From: Boswellia sacra | Taxonomy: Eukaryota > Streptophyta > Magnoliopsida > Sapindales > Burseraceae | Assembly (NCBI GenBank): GCA_013180625.2 | Contig: SNVD02004653.1 | Location: 62,001-126,000 of the forward strand | Length of the DNA stretch: 64,000 nucleotides | Reading direction: 5' to 3' | Shown here: in pieces, positions 9,555 through 21,641 of the stretch | Position numbering within the stretch: position 1 is the first letter of the stretch | Layout of the letters: each line of letters begins with the position of its first letter | Program-made: the position numbers and the translations under genes | The notes under the pieces: generated by a model | Seen by the model: the letters and a program-made list of their open reading frames with translations, nothing else | Database searches by the model: none | Told to the model about the DNA's origin: nothing

Positions 9555-12500
9555 AAACTGAAAATGACATTTTAAAACAAAAGGATTTTGATAAATTGGA
9601 GAAACAAAATGCTATTTTGAAAAGGAAAATAATGACTTAAGAAATATTGTTGATAGTTTTACAAAAAGCACAAAAAATTTGAATTCTATGTTACAAAACC
9701 AAAGGTGTGTTATTGATAAAAGAGGGTTAGGATATAAAAGTCATAAAAATCAAAAGTATTTTAAAAACTATTTTGCTCATGCATCTTCTAGGAATAATCC
9801 TAATCATTCATGTACTTATTGTAGAAGAAAAGGATACAAAGTGTATTCTTGCTATATTAAGAGAAATCCTAATTTAAAACAAATATGGGTTCCAAAAAGT
9901 ACCATAACTAACCCCCAAGGACCCAAGAACTTTTGGGTACCAAAAAGTTACTCCTTAAATGTTGATTGTAGAGACAAAGTGGCAAACACAAGTGGTACTT
10001 AGATAGTGGATGCTCAAGGCATATGACCGGAGATGCCTCCAAGTTCTCAAGATTAATCATGAAGAAAGGAGGATATGTGACCTTCGGTGATAATGCCAAA
10101 GGAAGGGTAATCGGACATGGTGATATTGGTAACCTTCTTCACCTATTATTAAAGATGTTTTGCTTGTTCATGGTTTGAAACATGATTTGATTAGCATTAG
10201 TCAATTGTGTGATAAGGGATATTTTGTTGCTTTTGAGCCTAATAGATGTGTGATTAAGGATGTTAGTAACAATAAGACATTATTTGTTGGTAATAGATGT
10301 GGTAATATTTATACACTTGATATTGATGTTAATGATCATGTAGAAAATTGTTTCATTGTTAATGATGATGCTTGGTTATGGCATAGAAGGTTAGGTCATG
10401 CTAGCATTGACACAATTTCAAAAATTTCTAAAAATGATTTAGTTGATGGTCTTCCAAAAATAAAATTTGAAAAGGATAAGATTTGTGATGCTTGTCAATT
10501 TGGAAAACAAGTGAGAACTTCTTTTAAACAAAGAAATTTATTTCAACAAATAAACCTCTACAATTACTTCATTTGGATTTATTTGGACCATCAAGAACTC
10601 AAAGCCTTGGTGGAAAGTATTATGTTTTTGTTATTGTGGATGATTATTCAAGATTCACTTGGGTACTATTCTTGAAAACTAAAAATAAGGCCATACAAGC
10701 TTTTTCAAAATTTGCAAAAAGAGTCCAAATCAAAAAGGGTATTCTATTGTGTCCATTAGGAGTGATCATGGTGGTGAAGTAGACAATGTTGCATTTGAAA
10801 ATCTTTGTGATGAAAATGGTTTTGAACATAAATTTTTCCGCACCTAGAACTCCACAACAAATGGTGTTGTTGAGAGGAAAAAGAGGACTATCCAAGAAAT
10901 GGCTAGGACCATGTTACTTGAAAATAATTTGCCAAAATATTTTTGGGCCGAAGCCATTAATACCGCATGCTTTATAATCAATAGAGTCCATATTAGAAGC
11001 TTTAATAAAGAAAACTCCTTATGAACTTTGGAAAGGAAGAAAACCCAACATTGTATTTTTTAAAGTTTTTGGATGTAAATGTTTTATTTTAAACACCAAG
11101 GATAACCTTGAAAATTTGATGCAAAAGCCGATGTTGGAATTTTTGTTGGCTACTCCAACCATAGTAAAGCATATAGAGTTTTTAACAAAAAGACTCTTAC
11201 TATTGAAGAATCTATAAATGTTGAATTTGATGAAGCTAATATGATTTTTTCAAAGAATTAGGATGATGATATTGTTGAGGTTGAAAGGCAAATCAAGGAA
11301 GCAAGGCTTGATGAAAAGAGTCAAGATGAATTACAACTTCAACAAGAAAAGCTTGAGGAAGTAAATGATTATTCCCAAGAATTACCAAAGGAATGGAGGT
11401 ATACAAAAGCTCACCCTAAAGATCTCATTATTGGTGAACCATCACAAGGTATGAAAACTAGATCTTCTTTTAAGAACTTTTGTAATCATTTTGCTTTTGT
11501 TTCTCAATTTGAACCAAAATCTTTTAAAGAAGCAAAAAATGAGAAAAGTTGGATTTTGGCTATGCAAGAAAAATTGAACCAATTTGAGAGAAATCAAGTT
11601 TGGGAATTAGTCCCTAGACCTAAAAATCATTCTATTATAGGCACTAAATGGATTTTTAGAATAAAGTGGGTGAAAAATGGCGATACCAATTATGTAGAAA
11701 CAAATCTAGACTGTTTTCTCAAGGATACAATCAGAAGAAAGGTATTGCTTATGAGAAACCTTTGCACCGTTTGCTAATTAGAATTTTCAAAAATTTTTTA
11801 AAAGGAAAATTTTGGGGTTTTTTTGGGGTGTGGGGGTTTTTTTGTGGCATTTGCAGCATGTTATAAAAATTTTATATTATATCAAATGGATGTCGAAAGT
11901 GCATTTTTAAATGGTTACATTATGGAGGAAGTATATGTAGAGCAACCTCTTGGTTTTCAAAATCATGATTTTCCAAACCATGTTTTCAAACTCAAAAAGG
12001 CACTTTATGGCTTGAAACAAGCACCAAGAGCATGGTATGATAGATTGAGCAATTTCTCATTGATAATGGTTTCGAAATGAAAAAAGTTGATACTACTCTT
12101 TTTGTTAAACCAAAAAATGATGATTTATTAATTGTTCAAATCTATGTTGATGATATTATATTTGGTGCTACTAATGTCTCTATGTGTGAGGAATTTTCCA
12201 AGTGGATGCAACAAGAATTTGAAATGAGCTTAATGGGAGAATTAAATTTCTTCCTTGGATTTCAAATCAAGCAATCAATAGATGGGATCTTCATTAATCA
12301 AGCTAAATACACAAGAGATCTTCTCAAGAAGTTTGGCATGGATAATTCAAGGACATATAACATACCTATGGGTACATTAACCAAGCTTGACAAAGATGAG
12401 AAAGGAAAAGATGTTGAGGTAACAAAGTATCGAGGTATGATTGGCTCTCTTTTGTATTTAACTGCTAGTAGACCTGATATTATGTTTAGTGTGTGTATGT

Positions 12501-13086
12501 GTGCTAGATTCAATCTTGTCCAAAGGAATCTCACCTTAAAGCTGTCAAAAGGATATTTAGATATCTTCTTGGAACCATAAATCTAGGTCTTTGGTATCCT
12601 AAGTGTGATAATTTTGATCTAATTAGTTATTTTGATGCGGACTTTGCCGGAAGTCTTCTTAATAGAAAGAGCACTAGTGGCTCTTGCCATTTTCTAGGAC
12701 ATGCATTAGTCTCATGGTTTAGTAGAAAACAAAATTCTGTTGCCTTATCAACCGCGGAAGCCGAGTATATTGCAGTAGGAAGTTGTTGTGCACAAACTCT
12801 TTGGATGAAACAAATTTTATTAGATTATGGTGTGGTATTTGATCATATTCCTATCAAATGTGACAATACAAGTGCCATCAACATTTCAAAATTTCCCATA
12901 CAACACTCTAGGACTAAGCATATAGAGATTAGACATCATTTTATTAGAGATCATGTGCAAAAAGGTAATATTTCTTTAGAATTTGTTCCCACCGATAAAC
13001 AATTAGCCGATATATTTACTAAACCCCTTAATCAAGATAGATTTAGCATAATTATAAGAGAATTAGGCATGTTGGATATGTCTTAA
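9555..13086 (+). pseudogene. Copia pol: protease, integrase, RT, RNase H (frameshifted)
   Basis: This is the pol part of the copia polyprotein, in order: knuckle remnant (near 9800-9850), protease active-site region WYLDSGCSRHMTGD (from 9993), GAG-pre-integrase LWHRRLGHAS (10375) and CDACQFGKQ (10486), integrase core DLFGPSRTQSLGGKYY (10573), RT with QMDVESAFLNG (11883) and the catalytic YVDD (12143-12154), and RNase H with the STAEAEY motif near 12750 and a final DIFTKPLNQ (13010). At least eight frame changes or stops break it, for example near 10560, 10780, 10980, 11270, 11700 and 12060. The RT entry around 11775-11860 is replaced by a G/T homopolymer patch. It cannot make an intact polyprotein. 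Confidence 0.9.
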
Positions 13087-13299
13087 TTTTGCTTTAATAT
13101 GATAGCATATGTTAAGGGGGAGAATATATTTAGGGGGAGTAGTTAATTTGATTACATTTTTTTTATGATAACAAAAGGGGGAGAAATAGTTGGATTGCTT
13201 ATATTCATAACAAGTGCCATTCTTTTTGCTTATTGTTGATTTTATTTTCATTCTTGATTTTAGATTATATTTTAAAGCAATCAATGGTTTGTCATCATC

Positions 13300-13313
13300 A
13301 AAAAGGGGGAGAT
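13300..13313 (+). other. Copia polypurine tract
   Basis: AAAAAGGGGGAGAT directly abuts the 3' LTR start TGTTAGCC at 13314. This is the plus-strand priming site. Similar A/G runs lie upstream at 13118-13190. Confidence 0.85.
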
Positions 13314-15165
13314 TGTTAGCCCTAAGGCTACATGATAATTTTGATGATAACAATACACATTGATTAATTGAGATTTACTAACATGTTTATTTATGTGCAA
13401 GAGTAAGATCATTGAAATAATTTTAAAATCAAGAAGAGGCTTATTAAAATGAAGTGTTGAAGCTAAGGAGAAGACTACATGTTAAAGGCACCAAAGTTTA
13501 AGAACAAGGATTGACTCAAGGAATGTGACACATGAGCAATGTTCAATCAATTGGTCATATATATCTCTACAAATATCCAAATGATGTGATTCTTGAGCCT
13601 TTGGAAAGTTTTACTCAATTTATAACATTTCATATGTTTTAATGAAATTCAAATTTCAAGTGCAAGGTTGTCCAAATCATCATGCAATTTGAAAAATAAA
13701 TGGAAGCAGCTGACATGAGCACTGAATACTCCTTTGGACATATCTTGAGATAGAAAAATCAAAATGACTTGATTCTTATGGAATTGGAAAGATGACTTAA
13801 TGAAGAACATTTCATATGTTTTGAAAAAATTCAAATTTCAATCAGAAGGCCGACATAATTGACATGCAATTCGGTGGACTGACACAGAGAAGAAAAATCA
13901 ACTTACATGAGCACCGAATGGTGTTTTGACCATATCTTAAGATAAAGATATCCAAATGCTTTGATTCTTAATTTTTTGGAAAGATTATTCAAATATTCAG
14001 ATCTTTTATGTTTTAAAGAAATTCAAATTTCAAACGGAAGGCTGACAGAATTATCATTCAATTTGGTGGACTGACACAAGAAAGAAAAATCAAGTCACAT
14101 GAGCACCGAATGGTGTTTTGGCCATATCTTGAGCTACAGATATCCAAATGACTTGATTCTTGATGCGTTGGAAATATTATTCAAACATGCAAATCTTTTA
14201 TGTTTTCAGATTTTCAAATTTCAAACGGAACATTGACAAAAATGGCAGACAAAATTACGGTTTTTATGGTGGGCAGAAAATTTGGAGTTGGTGTCTTCAC
14301 TTGTTCAAGTTCATCTCATTTGCCTATAAAAGGAGCCCTTCTCCCATGCATTCAGTAAGACAAGAAGAGTAAGAGAAGCATCTATCAAGCAAAAAACAAG
14401 AGAAATATCAAGTCTAGAGAGCTTTTATATTCTTTATCTACTCTTTAAAGAGAGTTGTACTTTTGTTGTAAAAATTTACTTTGTTCTTGTATTGTGGTGA
14501 GAGTGAGATCTTCTTGTAAAGGATAAAAGTTATCCTTGAGAGAACTCTTTCCTTGGTGAGGTTGTTCATCAAGAAGAACTCTTGGTGTGGTGTTATCAAG
14601 AGTTGAAGGAAGTTGCCTTGGTGAGGTTGTTCATCAAGAAGAACTCTTGGTGTGGTGTTATCAAGAGTTGAAGGAAGTTGCCTTGGTGAGGTTGTTCATC
14701 AAGAAGAACTCTTGGTGTGGTGTTATCAAGGGTTGAAGGAAGTTGCCTTGGTGAGGTTGTTCATCAAGAAGAACTCTTGGTGTGGTGTTATCAAGAGTTG
14801 GAAGAAAAAGTCTTGGTGAGGTTGTTCATCAAGCAAGTTGTAAAGATTTCTACAACTTAGTGGAAAGCTTAGCTCGTGGAGCTAGGAGCCCGTGGACGTA
14901 GGCAAGGTTTGCCGAACCACGTAAATTGCACTCGTTTGCACTCTCTCTATCCCTATACTCTTTACATTTACTTGCACTTGTGATTGTTCATTATTATTAT
15001 TCTCTTGATTACATATTTGATAACTTCTAATTTCATCTTCTTCACCTTCATTCTCAAAGAAAGAGTAAACTAATTTTGATCTTTCAAGAAAAGTTTTACA
15101 AATCCGTTTTGATAAATAAAAACCCAATTCACCCCCCCTCTTGGGTTGCCATACCTGGGTCAATA
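13314..15165 (+). repeat. Copia 3' LTR
   Basis: A 1.85-kb direct repeat of 6684-8548. It is the better-preserved copy, with a regular 65-bp array and no adapter. The terminal C of the CA end is changed to T. The duplication AAATA follows at 15166. Confidence 0.9.
14551..14833 (+). repeat. 65-bp tandem array, 4 copies, in copia 3' LTR
   Basis: Near-perfect units of CCTTGGTGAGGTTGTTCATC... repeat every 65 bp. The array sits downstream of a TATA-like TATAAAAGGAGCCC (14325), so it would lie in the transcribed R/U5 part of the LTR. Confidence 0.88.
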
Positions 15166-15419
15166 AAATATTTGTGGTCATATTTGACAGTCAAATATTT
15201 GACTGTTTGTCCATTTTTGGTGCAGAACTCATATTTGACTGTTTGTTAATGTCAAATATTACAGAATTTTTAACTCATATTTGACTGTTTATTAAATGAT
15301 ACTGTCAAATATCACATATTCGTTTAGCCCATATTTGACGGTTTATTATTGTCAAGTTTTTGGGAATGGTATTGAATATTACATATTCGTTTGGCCCATA
15401 TTTGAACCGTCAAGTATGA

Positions 15420-15425
<6 letters not shown>
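15166..15425 (+). mobile_element. CACTA subterminal repeats, continuation
   Basis: After the copia duplication AAATA, copies of ATATTTGACTGTTT, GTCAAATATT and CCGTCAAGTATG resume. This continues the array cut at 6683 and shows the copia element landed inside the CACTA end. They fade at the (AT)n tract starting near 15421. Confidence 0.8.
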
Positions 15426-15455
<30 letters not shown>

Positions 15456-15639
15456 TTATAAATATTTTATAAATATTTTTCAAAAAAATTATTTATATTA
15501 TATATTCTTTCTTGAAAACATAATACAAATAGAATTGGTTGAATGGTTAAAACACTATTATTGAACTCGATTCTATTTGTTTTATATAAATGTAATTAAC
15601 TAGAACAAAAAAAAAAGTGTCTAGGCTAAAACCTTGTAA
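15426..15639. other. AT microsatellite and AT-rich spacer
   Basis: An imperfect (TA)n tract at about 15420-15475, then AT-rich DNA up to the first host-gene-like exon. No gene is seen. Confidence 0.6.
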
Positions 15640-17596
15640 CCCAGGTAAGACTTGCTCAATTTATTCCTTCCGATCATTGAGATACTTCAATTGCTCCTCA
15701 TACTTCCCAATGAGTAAGCCATATTTACATATACCATCACTAATTTCCTTAAAAAAACCAAAAAAAAAAAAGAAAGAAACAGTTCAATACATGAACAGCT
15801 CTGGTATCAATTTCCAAATACAATAATACACATTTGGCAAGCAACAACTTAGAGAGGCAGTGATGTTGACTACCACTAATGGAGAAAAGTGAGAGTCAAG
15901 ATATGTTGCGGTATAAGAATATTTGAACTAGACAAACTAACCAAGGTTAAATAGAAAGTTTTGACAAGGAATTATTGCAAATTGGATTTATTTATCAACA
16001 GGCTTTCTATTTGCAGAAGTAGTATCGTATGAATAAAATTGAGAAAAAAATCAAGAGATTTTTCAAGAGGCCCAAAATCAGTGACAGGAAACTGTAGCTG
16101 GAACTGTCATAAAGCAAGGACAATAATACAACCATACTAATATCTACAAAATGCATCAGCAGAAATAATATAATTATAAAATTTTCATCAAAGGATATAT
16201 CTAGAGATGAGCATTCCTCCTCTGCAGTGCGTTATGCGCGAAAAGAATGAAGAAACATTAAGCAATCTGCCTCCAGTGTGCTGTGGCTTCTAGTTTCTGG
16301 CTAAACTATGAAAAGAAGCATGGAAACCTTTCATTTTGAAAAGTAAATAATTATTGTTTTCAGAATTCACTATATAAATTTACACTTCCATTTTGAAAAC
16401 ATGTTTCAAAAACAAAAGTACAATATTCAATACCAAATACACCCTTAGATTTTGTGGGTCAATCCTGGTAGTTGTGACACTTTGCTTATCAAGAAAATCT
16501 TTGGTTGAGTAAAAGGAAATTAACCCAGGGATCTTTGGAAATACAAGGTCCTACCTCTACTTTGCGTGATTAGGGAAGAAATTAATAATGTATCCTCAAA
16601 AACAGAAAGGAAGATATCGATATTTTGTCATGGGATCATCTTTTTGCCTCTAAATGAGTCCCCCAACTAAAGAACTGAAAGATACATCTTTTTCTTTATT
16701 TGCTTCAATTAGGAAGGATTTTTAGTTAACTTTGTGTTCCCTATTTAGCTTGATTTGAGTTAGGACTATTAGGCTCTTGGTTTATTCAAAACAGTCTTTT
16801 AGTTGTGTTTTTTTTTTTTATTTTTTATCTTTTGCATAGCATGATACCCGTTTTTAGATGGAGGAGGCTTTTAATTTAGGACACGTGGTCTGCAGTTGTA
16901 ATTTCATACTTTTAGTTTCTCAACAAAACAATAACTAAATAAATCGTCGGTACCTGCTCATATTCAAATGAATGTTTACCCTCAAGGAGTAAAACCTTTC
17001 CCCTAGAAAATGGTGTTTCAACCTCAGACTCCATTTCTGGGGCTCTTATAACGGGGACCTATAAATAAAAATCAATATTTCATCAGTGCATAATACTGAT
17101 GGTTAAAAATGATCATCTCTATTTTGATGCAACCTTCATGTTTAGACATAGCTCTGTAAAACGAGAGTGCACAGCCACAAAGTGAAAGCATCCCTCATTA
17201 GGCGGGACAAGAATAGCTGGAACTGTGCAACGCCCTTGCCTGAAAGCATAACGAACAGAATCCTCCAGGCTAATTAGTTCTGACTTTATTGTAAGTGTAT
17301 GGGACTGGCCACCTTTATAATCATCATGAATAGTTACATCAACATTACCCTTAGAATCAACGATTTCAAAAATAACATTTTCCAGTTGAGACCCAGCAGT
17401 ACAACATCGAGGTACCTGTTATAGACATAACCTGGTATTATAACCACCAATTAAATGGCATAACATGCAAATAGTTCAAACAACAAAAAACAACAGCAAA
17501 GCATACAAACCCCTGATACAACTCTCAGCTCCCTTTTTTTAGTTTCAAACTTGTGCTTGAAAACCACTTCACGATCATATAAAACTGAGAGTGATA
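15640..17596 (-). pseudogene. GMI1/DMS3-like (SMC-hinge family) gene fragment
   Basis: Four exon-like blocks on the minus strand have good splice borders: 17511-17596 (…VLYDREVVFKHKFETKK…), 17134-17415 (94 codons, with SVRYAFRQGRCTVPAILVPP and GCFHFVAVHSRFTELCLN), 16954-17058 (35 codons, VPVIRAPEMESEVETPFSRG) and one near 15640-15755 (…GLLIGKYEEQLKYLNDRKE). The order and motifs match the segment of plant GMI1/DMS3-type chromatin proteins just before the coiled coil and SMC hinge, as I recall the family. The last block has an in-frame TAA (15661-15663). ATPase and hinge regions are absent. It lies on the same strand as, and directly downstream of, RPN1 exons, an arrangement expected from transposon capture rather than a normal locus. 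DMS3 itself rather than GMI1 remains possible. Confidence 0.6.
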
Positions 17597-17793
17597 CTGC
17601 AAGGGGGAAAAAGATAAAATGAGATCTCATTTACGTTCATTAAATTGAGATTTGTTAAATTGACATAATCGCTTAGAAGTACCAATGCCTTAGAAAAGCA
17701 ATTGAGCAAGAGAAACAATTAAAGTCACACACAATGTTCCAAGCAGCAAATCAAAGAAAATTAAAATGAAAAAAGAGAAAAGAATTTACTCAC

Positions 17794-18310
17794 AGGATCG
17801 CAATCATTCTTAATACCACAATTGACAATGCCAACTCCTAGTAGTGCTCTAGTAATTACATGATTGTCACTGCTGTGGAAATACTTATCAATTTGGGCAA
17901 GCCCAGAATCAACATTCCATTGTAAAATCATGCCCTATTACAAGAAATATCGATCAGAATCTTATACAGAAATTGATAAAATAACAAATAAGAAGAGTAT
18001 GAAAAGTTCTTCATACCAAACTAGCTGCAGCACTCATCTTCCCGTGTTCTTTATTTTTAAAAAGCCAGTTTCCTGAAGAGCTACCACTTGAAGCATCTGA
18101 TGGAACTGTCATTAACTTATCCTGTAACATAAAATAGAAACTGATATCAATAGAATGCAAGCCCATACACTATTTTGCACTAATAAATTTCAAACATCAT
18201 ACCTGACCAAAACCTGCATTTACAAATGCATTCACAAATGTAGCAGCCAAGTTCTGCCTGGCAGAATCAACACTTGCCCCAACACTAGCCCGCCTATCAA
18301 GCAAGTGTGC
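17794..18310 (-). pseudogene. RPN1: RPN1 (26S proteasome base subunit) fragment, three exons
   Basis: RPN1/PSMD2 is the large scaffold subunit of the proteasome base that binds ubiquitin-like domains. Three in-phase exons are visible: 18203-18310 ([20 protein letters not shown]…), 18017-18121 (DKLMTVPSD…NWLFKNKEHGK…) and 17794-17934 (GMILQWNVDSGLAQIDKYF…). All have GT/AG borders, whole-codon lengths and no stop. They continue the exon at 30952-31110. Together they encode 171 residues of a protein of about 890, covering the centre of the protein and the start of the PC-repeat region. Nothing of RPN1 follows 17794; unrelated GMI1/DMS3-like exons begin about 200 bp on. It is therefore a fragment, not the functional gene. 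Confidence 0.85.
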
Positions 18311-18897
18311 CTGACAAGATTCAAGAAAATATTTTGAAAGAAATACTTCAACTTTAATTATAAATTGTCCACATGAGGTGTAGCTCAAATATCTATAGAC
18401 AACCAGCATACACCGCAACCAAATCACTTTATGCTAGAAATATGAACTAAATTATGGACACATTGTAAAAAGACATCTCAACAACAAGTTTTACCAATCA
18501 GAGATTATAAAATTGCATAAACCAGTATACCGCTAGTAACCAAAGCATCTAAAATTGAAACTGTTAAGCAAAAAAAGGCTCACAATACAGCAAATCATAT
18601 AAACTTTCTAGTTTACCTAAGAAAAACCTCATTGGAAAGATCTTTATCGATTATGCACAATTTTTTGTCAATCCTCCCATAACAGAAGAATAATCAGTAC
18701 CATCATATCTGACTCTAACAGCAAGTCTAACTACAATGACTATTCACTGCACTAATTTTCATTATAAAAATAATCTTTTAATACTTTTAAAAGTTAAGGG
18801 CAGCAAAGGAACCATGATAGAGAGCGGAATCTAGGATCAGGAGTGAACTTTAAGAATGATTTGGGGATTCCTCGGCATTGAAAAATAATAACGATAA

Positions 18898-20310
18898 TGG
18901 TTACGCCCAAAATATACCGCGGTTATTGTAGTATACGTTGATGTGTCGAATCCACAAGGAGGCCTTTGATAAAAGAGGTTAGTAAAACAAAAATATAAAA
19001 GATAATAAAGATATAAAATTTAACTTTGAAGTGATTAGTTCTAAAGAAAATACAATGTTTAATAATTGGAAACAATCGATGGTAATTAAGAAGTAAGGCA
19101 TCGAGAATCACTTATATGTTTTGTAAATCTAATCCCCACTTTGATTTAATAATTATAACTCAATTGAAAGTTTCACATCCCAAACAATCAATCGGAAAAT
19201 ATGTATAGTATAGCATAAATGATAAACACATGTATTTGATATGCATAAACTCTTTACAAGCAATATTTACCAACAACATTCATCCTTACAAGTTATCCAA
19301 GAGCGACAATATATCACATGACAATATTGTAGTAAAGGATTAACTCATAAAACGAAACTACCAGTAACAATTATAATTCAACATGAATCACATAAAGAAA
19401 GCATGACTGAATTTATATGAAATTGAGAATTATAATTTCTGGATTAAAAAGAAATCACAAGATGAGAAAGAGTTTAACACATAAACAAACATACAATCTT
19501 TATAGCCCTTGAGGTAGAATGAAAGTGGAGAAATAGATAAACTACACATACAAGTTTATCTCTAGCCTTACCAAGAGTTCTAGCCTAACTTACAATTCAT
19601 TCTTATCATTTCTAAAGAGAAAATACAAGAGAGAATTGTAATATACAATGATAAAATGTGAACTCAAATGATTTTTTCTCTCCCCTCATTCAATTCCTCA
19701 AGTTGTCCTTAAATAGGTGATGAAATGGAACTATTACACCAAACCTCCACCAATTTTTCCACAATGTCGGCCACCAAATTGCAGCTGATTTTTGACCACC
19801 AAATGGACCGAATTGGGCTTTGTGGAAAACATGAAAGTTGTAGCATTTTGTCTCAGCTTTCCAGGGCCACCAGATTCATGCAATTTGGACAAGTATTCTC
19901 TGAGATATGGCCCAAATACTGGACATGGGTCGGGCTGAGAAACAACTACAATTTGGTTTTGTTGTGTCTCAATTTCGGCCCATCAAATGTTGGATTTGGG
20001 CTTTTGATTGTTCTTCAACTTTGTGTAAAATTGAGACATGTTGCTCCAGGTTCAATAATCTCTCCATTTTGATCTATAGATTGAGAGTTGTGTCCATTTT
20101 ATTAAACCTGAAAAAATGATTTCCATTAATCACAATTTAAGGACAATACTTTATTTCAAGATAAAGACTAAAGAAAATGCAAAAGAAATGAAACAAATGT
20201 AAAAGAGGCATAAGCAAAATAATTATGCTAAAATATCATAAAAGCTTTATAATACTGTCCAATTAGCATTAATTATTTATGCTTAAGAGTGTACTTTCAT
20301 GCGTTTATCA
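18898..20310 (-). repeat. Athila-like 3' LTR
   Basis: 1413 bp. On the minus strand it runs from TGATAAACGC to GGCGTAACCA. It matches 29494-30907 except for about a dozen substitutions or indels. Confidence 0.95.
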
Positions 20311-20322
20311 CAATCCCCAGCC
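20311..20322 (-). other. Probable polypurine tract of the Athila-like element
   Basis: On the minus strand GGCTGGGGATTG immediately precedes the 3' LTR start TGATAAACGC. It is short and interrupted, so it is only a likely PPT. Confidence 0.5.
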
Positions 20323-21641
20323 AGCTTATTGCTAGTCCCTAGCAATTCAAGCGTAAATGAAGCATGAAGAACTACTTCAGCATTTCAAACAAAAAGTCAG
20401 TTCAAGATCACAATTGCTATAAAGGTTATTTCAATCATAACTTCCAAAATTGAGCACATGTGAATCAAGCCAAACCTTCTTACCACGAACCGTAACACAT
20501 ATAGCCTTGAAAATTACTCTATGTAAAAGCCTCAACTCCATATCCTCACAGGTGAACGACTGTTTAAAAAGGCTATGATTTCTCTCATGGAGTTGGAAAA
20601 TAGAATAAACACTCAAGGAAAGGTCACATTTAAGGACAGACAGACAACTAACATTGATCCAAAGATAGGAAAATCCAATGTTTAGAATCAAACCATTCTT
20701 GCAACATGCTACCTTTAGGACTTCATTTATCTTGAGTGAATCAATACATCTTGATGAGAAAAGACTGCTTCATAAAACTTCTATATTCTAAAATTGAATG
20801 AAGACATTATTGAATCAAACTAACTTCTTCTCTTTTTTTCTCTTTTTTTCTTTTTTTTATGTTTTTTTTCACAAGAATTGAAATTTCATCTTGAATCGTC
20901 CCTTAGCTCAATTCGAGTAATGACATTCTAAACAAGGATTAATCAATTCAAAGGATCAATGAAAGTTCGTAAGCTGTTTTCTCAACCTCTCCACTCACTC
21001 ACAAAAGATGTGTGAGATTAAAAAAATGTGAACTTAAACATGAGAATTCTCTTGGCTATATACATTGAATCATCCATCTTACCACAAGGCTTAACATTGT
21101 GCTCAAAATAATTTCAGAAATCATTCTTTGATAACCTAAATAGAAAAGATGACTCAAACCAATAATTTTGAAATCATACCTAGATAGAAAAACAAACCCA
21201 TTTAGACAAGAATTACCGAGAAAACATGCAATAAGCAGCTGTGCATGAAATATAATTCAAAAATAAAAAACAAATCAACTAGTTAGAATGCGTTTCAAGA
21301 GGTCAAAACTATACTCCCTACTCTGCCATTCTGGATCTAATAGATCCAGAATGCGTCTCAAGAGATAATGAACTCTTTACACTGCCATTCTCAGACCAAT
21401 AGATTTTTTTTTTTGAAATGCAATGCAAAACATATGCAATAACCTCTTTTTTTTTTTTTTAAATGCAATGCAAAACATATGCCTCCTATCTACCCCCAAC
21501 CAGAGCGAAACATTGCCCTCAATGTTTAAATGTAGAAAGAGAAAATATAGGAGACATCACCTGAAGCTTCAGTTATTCAAGAGAAACAAACCTGAAAAAC
21601 ACTTAGTAAAATATTGTGAACAAAGCCAAAAGTAAGAAAAG
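20323..21641 (-). other. Non-coding 3' internal region of the Athila-like element
   Basis: AT-rich sequence between the LOG-like gene and the PPT. It includes homopolymer runs near 20830-20870 and 21440-21460, a small palindrome around 21332-21350 (CTGGATCTAATAGATCCAG), and a short duplicated block AAATGCAATGCAAAACATATGC (21415 and 21462). No coding potential is seen. Confidence 0.6.

Larger units (their letters stand above)
6684..15165 (+). mobile_element. Ty1/copia LTR retrotransposon, 8.5 kb
   Basis: The two LTRs (6684-8548 and 13314-15165) start TGTTAGCCCTAAGG. The 5' LTR ends GGGTCAACA; the 3' LTR ends GGGTCAATA, one base changed. AAATA flanks both sides (6679-6683 and 15166-15170). The order is PBS at 8551, gag, protease, integrase, RT, RNase H, then PPT at 13300, which is copia order. 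Pol is heavily frameshifted. Long LTRs with an internal tandem array and the integrase motif CDACQFGKQ are reminiscent of the SIRE/Maximus lineage, but that placement is tentative. It lies inside the CACTA subterminal repeat. Confidence 0.92.

Noticed and set aside
14551..14833. CRISPR-like array
   Set aside because: Units are contiguous with no unique spacers, inside a plant LTR.
17794..18310. Functional RPN1 gene with a large retrotransposon-containing intron
   Set aside because: Only four of many exons are present, nothing follows exon 17794, and unrelated exons come next.
18923..20119. Short frames repeated at 29519-30716
   Set aside because: They lie in the two LTRs of the Athila-like element and have no domain; identity between the pairs reflects LTR duplication.
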